Part shown: positions 7,965 through 16,573 of the stretch, piece after piece | How the letters are laid out: each line of letters opens with the position of its first letter | Numbering within the stretch: position 1 is the first letter of the stretch | Source: Streptomyces sp. NBC_00341 | GTDB taxonomy: Bacteria > Actinomycetota > Actinomycetes > Streptomycetales > Streptomycetaceae | Reading direction: 5' to 3' | Assembly (NCBI RefSeq): GCF_041435055.1 | Contig: NZ_CP108002.1 | Location: forward strand, 4,340,001 to 4,404,000 | Length of the DNA stretch: 64,000 bases | The notes under the pieces: model-generated | Database searches by the model: none | What the model was told of the DNA's origin: nothing | What the model saw: only the letters and a program-made list of their open reading frames with translations | Position numbers and translations under genes: made by a program

Positions 7965-8945
7965 TCAGTACGCCAGCGAGCGGTCGACGGCGTCGAGCAC
8001 ACGGTCCAGACCCGGCAGGTACTCGTCCTCCAGCCGGGCCGGCGGGTACGGCACGTGGTAGCCGCCGACCCTCAGCACGGGTGCCTCCAGGTGGTAGAAG
8101 CACCGCTCCGTGATGCGGGCGGCGATCTCCGCGCCGGAACCGTAGAACACCGGCGCCTCGTGCACCACGACCAGGCGGCGGGTCTTCTCGACCGAGGCCT
8201 GGATGGCGTCGAAGTCGATCGGGGACATCGAGCGCAGGTCCACGACCTCGACCGACTTGCCCTCCTCCTGGGCGGCCGCGGCGGCCTCCAGGCAGACCTT
8301 CACCATCGGGCCGTACGCGACCAGCGTGAGGTCCGTGCCGGTGCGGGCGACGGCGGCGCGGTGCAGGTCGCCGGGGATGGACTCGATGTCCAGCTCCCCC
8401 TTGTCCCAGTAGCGCCGCTTCGGCTCGAAGAAGATGATCGGGTCGTCGCTCTGGACGGCCTGCTGCATCATCCAGTACGCGTCGGAGGCGTTGGACGGGG
8501 AGACCACCTTCAGCCCCGCGACGTGCGCGAACAGCGCCTCGGGCGATTCGCTGTGGTGCTCCACCGCGCCGATGCCGCCGCCGTAGGGAATCCGTACGAC
8601 GACCGGGAGCTTGATCTTGCCGAGCGAGCGGGCGTGCATCTTCGCGAGCTGCGTGACGATCTGGTCGTACGCGGGGAAGACGAAGCCGTCGAACTGGATC
8701 TCCACGACGGGCCGGTAGCCGCGCAGCGCCAGACCGATCGCCGTGCCGACGATGCCGGACTCCGCGAGCGGGGTGTCGATGACGCGGTCCTCGCCGAAGT
8801 CCTTCTGGAGGCCGTCGGTGATCCGGAAGACGCCGCCGAGCTTTCCGACGTCCTCACCCATGATGAGGACCTTGGGGTCGGTGTCGAGGGCCTTGCGCAG
8901 CGACTCGTTGAGCGCCTTCGCGATGGACATCTTTTCCATGGCCAT
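7965..8945 (-). CDS. bkdB1: Branched-chain 2-oxoacid dehydrogenase E1 beta subunit (locus 1)
   Basis: The 326-residue transketolase-like beta subunit that pairs with E1alpha to decarboxylate branched-chain 2-oxoacids on thiamine diphosphate. It shows the family opening MGEDVGKLGGVFRITDGL (about residues 29-46), TPLAESGIVGTAIGLA, the central PYGGGIGAVEHHSES motif and the C-terminal VGGYHVPYP. It starts at ATG 8945, 2 nt after the E1alpha stop, indicating translational coupling; a second ATG two codons on (8939) is also possible. It is close in sequence to the beta subunit at 28899-29930. Confidence 0.95.
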   Translation of the reverse strand: MAMEKMSIAKALNESLRKALDTDPKVLIMGEDVGKLGGVFRITDGLQKDFGEDRVIDTPLAESGIVGTAIGLALRGYRPVVEIQFDGFVFPAYDQIVTQLAKMHARSLGKIKLPVVVRIPYGGGIGAVEHHSESPEALFAHVAGLKVVSPSNASDAYWMMQQAVQSDDPIIFFEPKRRYWDKGELDIESIPGDLHRAAVARTGTDLTLVAYGPMVKVCLEAAAAAQEEGKSVEVVDLRSMSPIDFDAIQASVEKTRRLVVVHEAPVFYGSGAEIAARITERCFYHLEAPVLRVGGYHVPYPPARLEDEYLPGLDRVLDAVDRSLAY

Positions 8946-8947
8946 GG

Positions 8948-10111
8948 CTACTTGCCCTCCTCGGCGAACGATGCCTGGTAGGCGGCGAACTGGGCGCGCT
9001 CCTCGTCGACGAGGGCGCTCCCGTCGGCGTAGGCGTGGTCGAAGATCGCCATCCGGTCCGGTTGCGGCATGGACCGTACCGCCTCGCGTACCCGCTTGCC
9101 GAGGGTCTCGCTCTCCTCGTCGAGGGCGGTGAAGAACGCCTCGTCGGCGGCGCCCTCGTTCTCCAGGTAGGTGCGCAGGCGCAGGATCGGGTCCTTGGCC
9201 TCCCAGGAGGCGCGCTCCTCGTCGGCCCGGTACTTCGTCGGGTCGTCGGAGGTGGTGTGCGCGCCCATCCGGTAGGTGAAGGCCTCCACCAGCGTGGGGC
9301 CCTCGCCGCGGCGGGCCCTCTCCAGGGCGGACCGGGTGACGGCCAGGCAGGCCAGTACGTCGTTGCCGTCGACCCGGACGCCGGGGAAGCCGAAGCCCTG
9401 GGCGCGCTGGTAGAGCGGCACCCGGGTCTGCTTCTCGGTCGGCTCCGAGATCGCCCACTGGTTGTTCTGGCAGAAGAACACGACCGGGGCGTTGTAGACG
9501 GCGGAGAAGGTGAACGCCTCCGCCACATCGCCCTGGCTGGAGGCGCCGTCACCGAAGTACGCGATCACGGCCGAGTCCGCGCCGTCCTTGGCGACGCCCA
9601 TGGCGTAGCCGGTGGCGTGCAGGGTCTGCGAGCCGATGACGATCGTGTAGAGGTGGAAGTTGTTGGTGTTCGGGTCCCAGCCGCCGTGGTTCACACCGCG
9701 GAACATCCCGAGCAGATTGGTCGGGTCGACGCCCCGGCACCAGGCCACGCCGTGCTCGCGGTAGGTCGGGAAGACGTAGTCGTCGTCGCGCAGTGCCCGG
9801 CCGGAGCCGATCTGGGCGGCCTCCTGGCCCAGCAGCGAGGCCCACAGGCCCAGCTCGCCCTGGCGCTGGAGGGCGGTGGCCTCCGCGTCGAAGCGGCGGG
9901 TGAGGACCATGTCGCGGTACAGGCCGCGCAGCTCGTCCGCGCTCAGGTCGATCGAGTAGTCCGGGTGCTCGACGCGCTCGCCCTCGGGCGTCAGCAGCTG
10001 TACGAGTTCGGGTCCGGAACTCATGGCCGCTTTCGCGGGCGTCTTCGCGGCGCTGGTCCGCTTGCTGCTGCGTCGCGGTTTACGCGCGGCAGCAGTGCTC
10101 TCCACGGTCAC
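8948..10111 (-). CDS. bkdA1: Branched-chain 2-oxoacid dehydrogenase E1 alpha subunit (locus 1)
   Basis: A 387-residue thiamine-diphosphate-binding alpha subunit. The ThDP motif is GDGASSQGDVAEAF to QNNQ (about residues 180-207), and LGQEAAQIGSGRAL and SYR/TYREHG motifs are present. An N-terminal tail of about 35 residues is Lys/Ala-rich (SSKRTSAAKTPAKA) and probably disordered. GTG start (10109-10111) with GGAGG 9 nt upstream. It is the first gene of bkdA1B1C1 and diverges from the response regulator at 10435. The long intergenic region, with a perfect palindrome, probably controls both. Confidence 0.95.
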   Translation of the reverse strand: MTVESTAAARKPRRSSKRTSAAKTPAKAAMSSGPELVQLLTPEGERVEHPDYSIDLSADELRGLYRDMVLTRRFDAEATALQRQGELGLWASLLGQEAAQIGSGRALRDDDYVFPTYREHGVAWCRGVDPTNLLGMFRGVNHGGWDPNTNNFHLYTIVIGSQTLHATGYAMGVAKDGADSAVIAYFGDGASSQGDVAEAFTFSAVYNAPVVFFCQNNQWAISEPTEKQTRVPLYQRAQGFGFPGVRVDGNDVLACLAVTRSALERARRGEGPTLVEAFTYRMGAHTTSDDPTKYRADEERASWEAKDPILRLRTYLENEGAADEAFFTALDEESETLGKRVREAVRSMPQPDRMAIFDHAYADGSALVDEERAQFAAYQASFAEEGK

Positions 10112-10434
10112 GTGCGTGCTCCTCCGTCGGTCCGGCCCCCGGGGTCTGCCGGGAGACCAGTGCGGCTCGCCTGTGTCCGTACCCGTGCACGGGGTGGGGT
10201 GCCGCTCGGTCCGGGAACAGGCGTGACAGGTGCCCCGGCGAGCGCCCTGTTATAAGGCACGTTACCCAGTGCCTCGCGTAACTGCGAAACCCTATCTGAC
10301 CTGCGATTTTGCTTGGATATCCAAGTAAATCGAAGAATTCGGGAACTCTCGCTGGTCACAGCACTGGTAACAGCCTTGCAGGCTGCCGGAACAACGGCAC
10401 GTTATCCCGCCGGACAGCGGCAGGGAAGGGGGGA
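10112..10434. promoter_or_regulatory. Divergent control region of bkd1 and the NarL regulator
   Basis: The 323-bp gene-free gap is relatively AT-rich at its centre. It holds a perfect 14-bp palindrome CTTGGATATCCAAG (10312-10325), a short inverted repeat AGGCAC/GTGCCT (10255-10274), and a direct repeat GGCACGTTAYCC at 10256-10267 and 10396-10407. One or more of these are likely operators. I could not fix promoters confidently. Confidence 0.5.
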
Positions 10435-11112
10435 GTGTGTGAGACTGCGTTTGTGCGCAAAGAAGGAAAAATCACGGTTTTTCTGCTGGATGACCATGAA
10501 GTCGTCCGCCGCGGAGTTCATGAGCTGCTCTCGGTGGAGGACGATATCGAGGTGGTCGGAGAGGCCGGTACGGCCGAGGACGCGCTGGTCCGTATCCCCG
10601 CGACCCGGCCCGATGTAGCCGTCCTCGACGTGCGGCTGCCGGACGGCAGCGGGGTGGAGGTCTGCCGCGAGATCCGGTCCCGGGACGAGTCCATCAACTG
10701 CCTGATGCTGACCTCGTACGCCGATGACGAGGCACTTTTCGACGCGATCATGGCGGGCGCCTCCGGATACGTGCTCAAGGCGATCCGGGGCAACGAGCTG
10801 CTGAACGCCGTACGGGACGTGGCGGCCGGGAAGTCGCTGCTCGACCCCGTGGCCACCGCGCGGGTGCTGGAGCGGCTGCGCGACGGCAAGAAAGGGCGCG
10901 GCGACGACAAACTCGCGGGCCTGACCGACCAGGAACGCAAGATCCTGGATCTGATCGGTGAGGGGCTGACGAACCGGGTGATCGGGGAGCGGCTGCACCT
11001 CGCGGAGAAGACGATCAAGAATTACGTCTCCAGCCTGCTCTCCAAACTCGGTATGGAGCGCCGCTCGCAGGCCGCCGCCTATGTCGCACGGCTCCAGGCG
11101 GAGAAGCGCTGA
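10435..11112 (+). CDS. NarL/LuxR-family (DevR-like) response regulator, orphan
   Basis: A 225-residue two-component regulator without an adjacent histidine kinase. The receiver domain has acidic residues Asp19-Asp20 (FLLDDHEVVRRG), the phosphorylated Asp65 (VAVLDVRLPDG) and the conserved Lys in GYVLKAIRG. The C-terminal GerE-type HTH spans about 155-215 (LTDQERKILDLIGEGLTN, then AEKTIKNYVSSLLSKLG). I place the start at GTG 10435, behind the AAGGGG-rich stretch; GTG 10453 is possible. The sequence is of the DevR/DosR type, and a DosR-like box lies right after the gene. That box may be its target or that of a related regulator elsewhere. Confidence 0.9.
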   Translation: MCETAFVRKEGKITVFLLDDHEVVRRGVHELLSVEDDIEVVGEAGTAEDALVRIPATRPDVAVLDVRLPDGSGVEVCREIRSRDESINCLMLTSYADDEALFDAIMAGASGYVLKAIRGNELLNAVRDVAAGKSLLDPVATARVLERLRDGKKGRGDDKLAGLTDQERKILDLIGEGLTNRVIGERLHLAEKTIKNYVSSLLSKLGMERRSQAAAYVARLQAEKR

Positions 11113-11136
11113 ACCGCAGGTGGGCCAAGGAGCCGA

Positions 11137-11156
11137 TTCGGGACTTTGGTCCCCCG
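11137..11156. promoter_or_regulatory. DevR/DosR(OsdR)-type box
   Basis: TTCGGGACTTTGGTCCCCCG agrees at nearly every position with the mycobacterial DosR consensus TTSGGGACTWWAGTCCCSAA. Its core, GGGAC-4-GTCCC (11140-11153), is a perfect inverted repeat. It lies about 60 bp before the flavin-fold gene at 11214, a normal distance for activation. Confidence 0.65.
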
Positions 11157-11213
11157 GTACCCGGGGCCGCGGCCTCTTATTTACGCGCACTGCGGTCACG
11201 CACAGTGGAGGCC

Positions 11214-11651
11214 ATGTCCACCGAGGAAGAACTCCACGCAATCGACCTGCTCGGCCGGGTCCCCTACGGCCGGCTGGCGACGAGCATGCGTGCTCTCCCC
11301 TTCCTGACGGTGGCCCGCCACGTCGTGATTGACGGCCGGGTGGTCCTGCGGATGCACGGGGGCCTCGGCTACCACGACGCGTGCAACGGAACCGTCGTCG
11401 CGTACGGCGCGGACAACTTCAACGTGGCCGCCGCGGCGGGCAGCCGGGATCTGTGGTCCGTGGAGTTCACCGGGCCCGCGCAGACCGTCGAGCCGACCTG
11501 CGCCCAGCGCGAGCTCTTCGGTCCCGCACCCGTCGAGGTGAACGGGGAGTCCTTCACCCCGGCGTTCCTCCGGCTCGACCCGCATTTCGTCCAGGTGCAC
11601 ACTCTGGACTTCCACGCAACTCGTCACAGCCTGCAACACAGTGTGATCTAA
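11214..11651 (+). CDS. Pyridoxamine 5'-phosphate oxidase-fold (split-barrel flavin) protein
   Basis: A 145-residue protein of the FMN/F420-binding split-barrel superfamily (LGRVPYGRLATS, LPFLTVARHVVIDG, DNFNVAAAAGSRDLWSVEFTG). Such proteins are common members of DosR/OsdR hypoxia-stress regulons, which fits the box at 11137-11156. The exact cofactor and reaction are unknown. ATG 11214 is used, although GGAGG is only 2-3 nt away; GTG 11205 is an alternative start. It is followed 10 nt later by the phosphotransferase gene. Confidence 0.75.
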   Translation: MSTEEELHAIDLLGRVPYGRLATSMRALPFLTVARHVVIDGRVVLRMHGGLGYHDACNGTVVAYGADNFNVAAAAGSRDLWSVEFTGPAQTVEPTCAQRELFGPAPVEVNGESFTPAFLRLDPHFVQVHTLDFHATRHSLQHSVI

Positions 11652-11661
11652 CATCTGGCGA

Positions 11662-12711
11662 GTGCCGCGCTCATCTGTAACCCTTACGCCTGTTCCCCCG
11701 GTCCGCGAAGTGCTCCGCCGCTACCCGCACGCAGGTGAGCCCCTCACCTGCGAACCGCTGGACCAGGGACTGCTCAACCATGGATACCGGGTCTCCACGA
11801 CCCGGGGTTCCTACTTTCTCAAGCACCACCTGGACGATTCCACCGGCGACCGCGCCACGATCGTCCGCCAGCACCGGGCCACCCAGCGGCTCCAGTCACT
11901 CGGAGTGCCCGTCGCCCCGCCCATCGAGGACACCGAGGGCGGCACGGTCACCGAGATCGGCGGCCGCTGCTACGCCCTGCACCCCTGGGTCGACGGACTG
12001 CACCGGGCCGGCGCCCAGCTCACCGTGGCCCAGTCGGTACGGCTCGGGGCGCTCCTCGGAGCCGTACACACAGGTCTTGAGCAGGTGATGGAGGCGGGCG
12101 CGGGGGGTGCGGGCGGTGCGGGCAGGCCGCCCGGTCATGCCAGCCCCGACCCCGCCGACACCTTCGCGGTGATCGACGAGCTGCTGGCCGCCGCCCGTAA
12201 CCGGCGGCCCCGGGACTCCTTCGACGAACTGGCCGAGCACCGGCTCCTGGAGCGGCGCACCCTGCTGGACCAGCACGCGGACCGCCGGCCGCCCGCGCCC
12301 GGGGTGCCGGCGACCGGCTGGGTGCACGGCGACTTCCACCCGCTGAACGTGCTCTACCGGGGCGCGGACCCGGTGGCGATCCTCGACTGGGACCGCCTCG
12401 CCGTGCAGCCACGGGCGGAGGAGGCGGTACGGGCCGCCGCGATCTTCTTCGTCCAGCCGGCCGGTGAGCTGGAGCTGGCGAAGGTACGGGCCTACGCGCG
12501 CGCCTACCGGCGGGCGGCCGGGGCCGGGGCCGCGGAACTGGCGGCGGCGGTGCACCGGGTGTGGTGGGAGCGGCTCAACGACTTCTGGATACTGCGCTGG
12601 CGCTACTGCCTGAACGACCGAAGGGCCGACCCGCAGTTTCCCGCGGTGTCGGCCCTGGCGGTGTGGTGGACCCGTGAGTACGACGCGGTGTGCGAGGCCT
12701 TCACGGGGTGA
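11662..12711 (+). CDS. Aminoglycoside phosphotransferase (APH/choline kinase) family protein
   Basis: A 349-residue kinase-fold enzyme. The nucleotide-binding part includes NHGYRVSTTRGSYFLKHH, with the ATP-binding Lys (about residue 53). The catalytic loop is GWVHGDFHPLNVLYRG (about 213-228), followed by VAILDWDRLAVQP with the metal-binding Asp. These motifs are complete, so it should be active, but the substrate (sugar, homoserine, choline or an antibiotic) cannot be deduced. GTG start, 10 nt after the flavin-fold gene, suggesting one transcript. It converges on the kinase gene at 12770. Confidence 0.85.
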   Translation: MPRSSVTLTPVPPVREVLRRYPHAGEPLTCEPLDQGLLNHGYRVSTTRGSYFLKHHLDDSTGDRATIVRQHRATQRLQSLGVPVAPPIEDTEGGTVTEIGGRCYALHPWVDGLHRAGAQLTVAQSVRLGALLGAVHTGLEQVMEAGAGGAGGAGRPPGHASPDPADTFAVIDELLAAARNRRPRDSFDELAEHRLLERRTLLDQHADRRPPAPGVPATGWVHGDFHPLNVLYRGADPVAILDWDRLAVQPRAEEAVRAAAIFFVQPAGELELAKVRAYARAYRRAAGAGAAELAAAVHRVWWERLNDFWILRWRYCLNDRRADPQFPAVSALAVWWTREYDAVCEAFTG

Positions 12712-12769
12712 GACGGGTGACGGGTGGTGGGTGACGGCTACCGGGTGCGGTGGCCGTTGCGGTGGCCGG

Positions 12770-14425
12770 TCACTGGGTGGTGCCGACCGTGCCCTCCGCG
12801 GTGCCGGTGCTGGCGCCCTCCGCGGTGCCGCCCGGCTCGCCGGCCGCGCCACCGGCCGGCGTCGTGCCGCCGTCCTGCTCGCCGTTGGCGTTGCCGTCCG
12901 TCGTCGTGCCGCCGGTGTCGCCGCCCGTGCTGCTGTTGCCGCCGTCCGTCGTCGTGCCGCCCGAGTCGGTGCTCGCGCCGCCGTCCGTCGTGGTGCCCGA
13001 GTCCGTGTCCGACGGGGTGGGCGTGGGGGTGTCGTTCGTTTTGCTCGGAGGGTCCGACGGGGTGTAGGAGGGCCTGCGCGGCGTCTCCTGCTGATCGCCG
13101 GAGGAGCTCCCGGGCTGCTCGGTGTCCTGGGTCTGCTCCTCGGTCGGCGAGGCCGAACTCTTCGTCGGGGTCGGGGAGCTGGACGTCGGCGTCGGGTCCT
13201 TCTTGGGCTTCTCGCCGTCGCTCTTCGTCGCGTTCAGCGCGATGGCGACGCCCGCGCCGATCGCGATCAGTGCCAGCACGACGAACAGCCACAGCTTGCC
13301 CCGGCCCCGGCCGCCGCCCGCCTGGTGGCTGCCGTTGCCGTCGTAGCCGCTGTATCCGCCGTCGTCCGGGTTCATCGGCGGCAGGATCGGGCCCTGCGAG
13401 GTGTCCCCGTGCTGCGGGTGCCCCATCGCGCGGGTGGCGCCGGTCATGCCCCGGGGCGGGGTGGCGCCGCCCTCGTTCAGCACGACCGGTCCGGTGTTCC
13501 ACGTGCCGGTGTGGCCGCCCTGGACCTGGAGCATCTGCAGGCTGTACTGGACGAGCCCGCGCATCTCCTCCGCGCTCTGGAACCGGTCGTCCGGGTCCTT
13601 CGCGAGCGAGCGCATGACAAGCCCGTCCAGCTCCGGGGGCACCCCGCCGGAGACCTCCGACGGCGGGACCGGAATGTCCTGAACGTGCTGGTACACGACG
13701 GAAAGCGGCGTCTCACCCGTGAACGGGGGCCGCAGCGCGAGGAGTTCGTACAGCAGGCAGCCGGTGGCGTACAGGTCGGAGCGGTGGTCGACGGCCTTGC
13801 CCAGCGCCTGCTCGGGAGAGAGGTACTGCGGCGTACCCATGACCATGCCGGTCTGGGTCATCGTCGACTGCGCGCCGTGCAGTGCGCGGGCGATGCCGAA
13901 GTCCATCACCTTGACCGCACCGGAGTGCGTGATGATCACGTTGGCGGGCTTGATGTCCCGGTGCACGATGCCGTGCTGGTGCGAGTAGGCGAGCGCCTCA
14001 AGCACCCCGGAGACGATGATCAGCGCCTGCTCCGGCGGCGGCGGCTCGGCGTTGAGCAGCAGGTCACGGATGGTGTGACCCTCGACGATCTCCATCACGA
14101 TGTACGGGACCGTCTGCCCGCCCACGGTGTCCTCGCCGGAGTCGTACACCGCCACGACCGCGTGGTGGTTGAGTCCGGCCACCGACTGGGCCTCGCGCGT
14201 GAACCGGGCCTTGGAGACCGGGTCCTCCGCGAGATCGGAGCGCAGCAGCTTCACCGCGACCGTGCGTCCGAGCCGGACGTCCTCGGCCGCGAAGACCTCG
14301 GCCATACCGCCCCGGCCGAGCCGGTGGGTCAGCCGGTAACGCCCGTCGCCGACAACACCGCCGATGCCCCAGGAATCGGTGCCATCCGGAACTCCGCCGC
14401 CGTTTGCTTCGGGTTCGGGTGCCAT
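12770..14425 (-). CDS. Transmembrane Ser/Thr protein kinase with Thr/Ser/Gly-rich external tail
   Basis: A 551-residue Hanks-type kinase. The Gly-rich loop LGRGGMAEVF and Lys59 (VAVKLL) are in place, with catalytic HRDIKPANV at about 152-160 and MDFGIARAL at about 173. The activation segment carries MTQTGMVMGTPQYLSPEQAL. One transmembrane helix lies at about 378-398. The roughly 150-residue outer part is low complexity (Ser, Thr, Gly, Asp, Pro) without a PASTA or other folded sensor. It is divergent from the PASTA kinase at 14790 with a 364-bp gap, and the pair probably arose by duplication. Confidence 0.93.
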   Translation of the reverse strand: MAPEPEANGGGVPDGTDSWGIGGVVGDGRYRLTHRLGRGGMAEVFAAEDVRLGRTVAVKLLRSDLAEDPVSKARFTREAQSVAGLNHHAVVAVYDSGEDTVGGQTVPYIVMEIVEGHTIRDLLLNAEPPPPEQALIIVSGVLEALAYSHQHGIVHRDIKPANVIITHSGAVKVMDFGIARALHGAQSTMTQTGMVMGTPQYLSPEQALGKAVDHRSDLYATGCLLYELLALRPPFTGETPLSVVYQHVQDIPVPPSEVSGGVPPELDGLVMRSLAKDPDDRFQSAEEMRGLVQYSLQMLQVQGGHTGTWNTGPVVLNEGGATPPRGMTGATRAMGHPQHGDTSQGPILPPMNPDDGGYSGYDGNGSHQAGGGRGRGKLWLFVVLALIAIGAGVAIALNATKSDGEKPKKDPTPTSSSPTPTKSSASPTEEQTQDTEQPGSSSGDQQETPRRPSYTPSDPPSKTNDTPTPTPSDTDSGTTTDGGASTDSGGTTTDGGNSSTGGDTGGTTTDGNANGEQDGGTTPAGGAAGEPGGTAEGASTGTAEGTVGTTQ

Positions 14426-14789
14426 CAGTCCTCGCCGTCGTATCTGTCCGCGCGTCCGCGGTTCTCACGGTGTCCGGGGCCTTTCGTCCGAAAAGCCCCT
14501 GCTGCCCTGCTGCATTGCCGCGTCCGTATCGCACGTCCGCATTGCCACGTCACGCTACAGCCTTCGTCGGACACACCGATTTCGAGAGGGACCGGCCATC
14601 CAACCGGCTGGGAAGCCGCCCGCGCAAATTGCATCCGGTTACATCCGGTTCCTGTAACGCTTCCGAGACGCTTCTTGTGCGTAGGGTCACGGAACGGGCA
14701 CCTGGCTTGACGTGTCGTACCCCTCGGGCAGACTTGGCCCGTAATACGGATCTTCGCGTGAGTCACGCGCCCGAGGGGGAAGTCAAGTC
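14426..14789. promoter_or_regulatory. Divergent promoter region of two Ser/Thr kinase genes
   Basis: A 364-bp gene-free gap. A possible promoter for the right-hand kinase is TTGACG (14707-14712), 16 nt, CAGACT (14729-14734). The arms CCCCTCGGGC (14720-14729) and GCCCGAGGGG (14769-14778) are exact complements; the right arm covers the Shine-Dalgarno of the gene at 14790. I see no clear promoter for the left-hand kinase. Confidence 0.4.
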
Positions 14790-16430
14790 ATGAGCCAGGA
14801 CGGCGCACAAGGGGCCCAGGGTCGCTACGCGGGCGGTTCGGTCGCCGGCGGCCGCTACCAGCTGCGTGACCTGCTCGGCGAAGGCGGGATGGCGTCCGTA
14901 TATCTGGCGTACGACTCCGCGCTGGACCGACAGGTCGCGATCAAGACGCTTCACACGGAACTCGGCCGCGAGCAGTCCTTCCGCGAGCGGTTCAGGCGCG
15001 AGGCCCAGGCGGTCGCGAAGCTCCAGCACACCAACATCGTCTCCGTCTTCGACACCGGCGAGGACGAGCTCGGTGGCGCCGTGATGCCCTACATCGTCAT
15101 GGAGTACGTCGAGGGGCAGCCGCTCGGCTCCGTCCTCCAGGCGGACATCCGCAGTCACGGCGCGATGCCCGCCGACAAGGCGCTCAAGGTGACGGCCGAT
15201 GTGCTGGCCGCCCTGGACACCAGCCACGAAATGGGCCTGGTCCACCGCGACATCAAGCCGGGCAACGTCATGGTGACCAAGCGCGGCATCGTGAAGGTCA
15301 TGGACTTCGGCATCGCCCGCGCCATGCAGTCCGGCGTCACGTCGATGACGCAGACCGGGATGGTCGTCGGCACCCCGCAGTACCTCTCCCCCGAACAGGC
15401 CCTGGGCCGCGGGGTGGACGCGCGCTCCGACCTGTACTCGGTCGGCATCATGCTGTTCCAGCTGCTGACCGGCCGCATCCCGTTCGACGCCGACTCCCCG
15501 CTGGCCATCGCGTACGCGCACGTGCAGGAGGAGCCGGTCGCGCCGTCCACCGTCAACCGGTCGATCACCCCGGCGATGGACGCGCTCGTCGCCCGCGCGC
15601 TGAAGAAGAACCCGAACGAGCGCTTCCCGAGCGCCGCCGCGATGCAGGACGAGATCCACCGGGTGCTGAGCGCCGGCGGCCGGACGGGCGCCCCGGTGAT
15701 CGTCGGGGACGCCGGTGCTCCGGCGAACAGCGGCTCCGGCGTCGGTTCCGCCGTCTTCCCGCCGGTCGACCAGTCCGCCCCGGCTCCACAGAACGTCCAG
15801 ACGCCGTACCAGCCCGGCCCGTACCAGTCGCAGCAGCAGCCCGGCCCCTACGGCACGCCGACGCCCGCGCCGTCGTACGGCTACCCGCAGTCGGCCCCGG
15901 CGTACCAGAGCCAGGCGCCGATGCAGCCGATGCACCAGCAGACCCCGCCGCCGTACTCGGTGTCGCAGCAGACGGCGACCACGCCTGCGGGTGGCGGCGG
16001 CTCCAAGCGAAACGTTCCGGTGATCGTGGGCTCGATCGTGGTGGCGCTGATCGCGATCGGCGGTCTGATCACGGTGCTCTCGCTGAAGGGCGGCGACGAC
16101 GACGACAAGCCCACGACGAGCCAGTCCGAGCCGGCCGCCGATCACAAGGGTCCGGAGCGGAACCGGACGATGGAGACCGACAAGTGCACGGACGCGATGG
16201 AGGACAACGACGACCCGAACAAGGTCGACGCCCCGAGCTTCCTGTACAAGGACATCATCTCCGCGCGGCAGTGCGCGGACGCGGCCGGCTGGACGATCAA
16301 GAAGATCGAGGTGCCGGGTAACGCCTACGCGGAGGACCAGGTCGTCGACCAGTTCCCCACCGCCGGAACCGCGGTGCCCAAGACCGGTGCCCACTTCGAG
16401 CTCCGTATCGCTACGGGGGATCCGGCGTAG
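14790..16430 (+). CDS. Transmembrane Ser/Thr protein kinase with one PASTA-like domain
   Basis: A 546-residue membrane kinase. The kinase domain (about residues 22-285) has LGEGGMASVY, Lys52, HRDIKPGNV, MDFGIARAM and the threonine-rich activation loop (SMTQTGMVVGTPQYLSPEQA). A Pro/Gln/Tyr-rich juxtamembrane linker spans about 320-405. The transmembrane helix is about 410-432, and a single external PASTA-like repeat is at about 475-543 (VDAPSFLYKDIISA to HFELRI). ATG 14790 is preceded by GAGGGGGAAG. One PASTA unit, against four in PknB at 53670, suggests a different ligand or no muropeptide binding. Confidence 0.93.
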   Translation: MSQDGAQGAQGRYAGGSVAGGRYQLRDLLGEGGMASVYLAYDSALDRQVAIKTLHTELGREQSFRERFRREAQAVAKLQHTNIVSVFDTGEDELGGAVMPYIVMEYVEGQPLGSVLQADIRSHGAMPADKALKVTADVLAALDTSHEMGLVHRDIKPGNVMVTKRGIVKVMDFGIARAMQSGVTSMTQTGMVVGTPQYLSPEQALGRGVDARSDLYSVGIMLFQLLTGRIPFDADSPLAIAYAHVQEEPVAPSTVNRSITPAMDALVARALKKNPNERFPSAAAMQDEIHRVLSAGGRTGAPVIVGDAGAPANSGSGVGSAVFPPVDQSAPAPQNVQTPYQPGPYQSQQQPGPYGTPTPAPSYGYPQSAPAYQSQAPMQPMHQQTPPPYSVSQQTATTPAGGGGSKRNVPVIVGSIVVALIAIGGLITVLSLKGGDDDDKPTTSQSEPAADHKGPERNRTMETDKCTDAMEDNDDPNKVDAPSFLYKDIISARQCADAAGWTIKKIEVPGNAYAEDQVVDQFPTAGTAVPKTGAHFELRIATGDPA

Positions 16431-16440
16431 GCGTAGTACG

Positions 16441-16496
16441 TCCTGGTCCTGGTCCTGGTCTTGGTTCTGGTCCTGGCCCTGGTCCTGGTCCTGGTC
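16441..16496. repeat. (CTGGTC)n hexamer microsatellite
   Basis: About nine imperfect copies of the hexamer CTGGTC (variants TTGGTT, CTGGCC) begin 11 nt after the kinase stop codon. The tract is not coding in any supported gene. It is long enough to change length by slippage. Confidence 0.85.
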
Positions 16497-16573
16497 GCGT
16501 CCTTCGCCGGCCGCTTCGGTGGGTCGGTTCTGCTCGGGCCATCCGTCCGCATCACCTGAGATGCCGGACATAT

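Noticed and set aside
12674..14710. A 678-codon + strand frame
   Set aside because: It is antisense to a clear Ser/Thr kinase; composition is Arg/Val/Gly-rich shadow sequence.
16441..16496. CRISPR array
   Set aside because: Six-base direct repeats without spacers; no cas genes.
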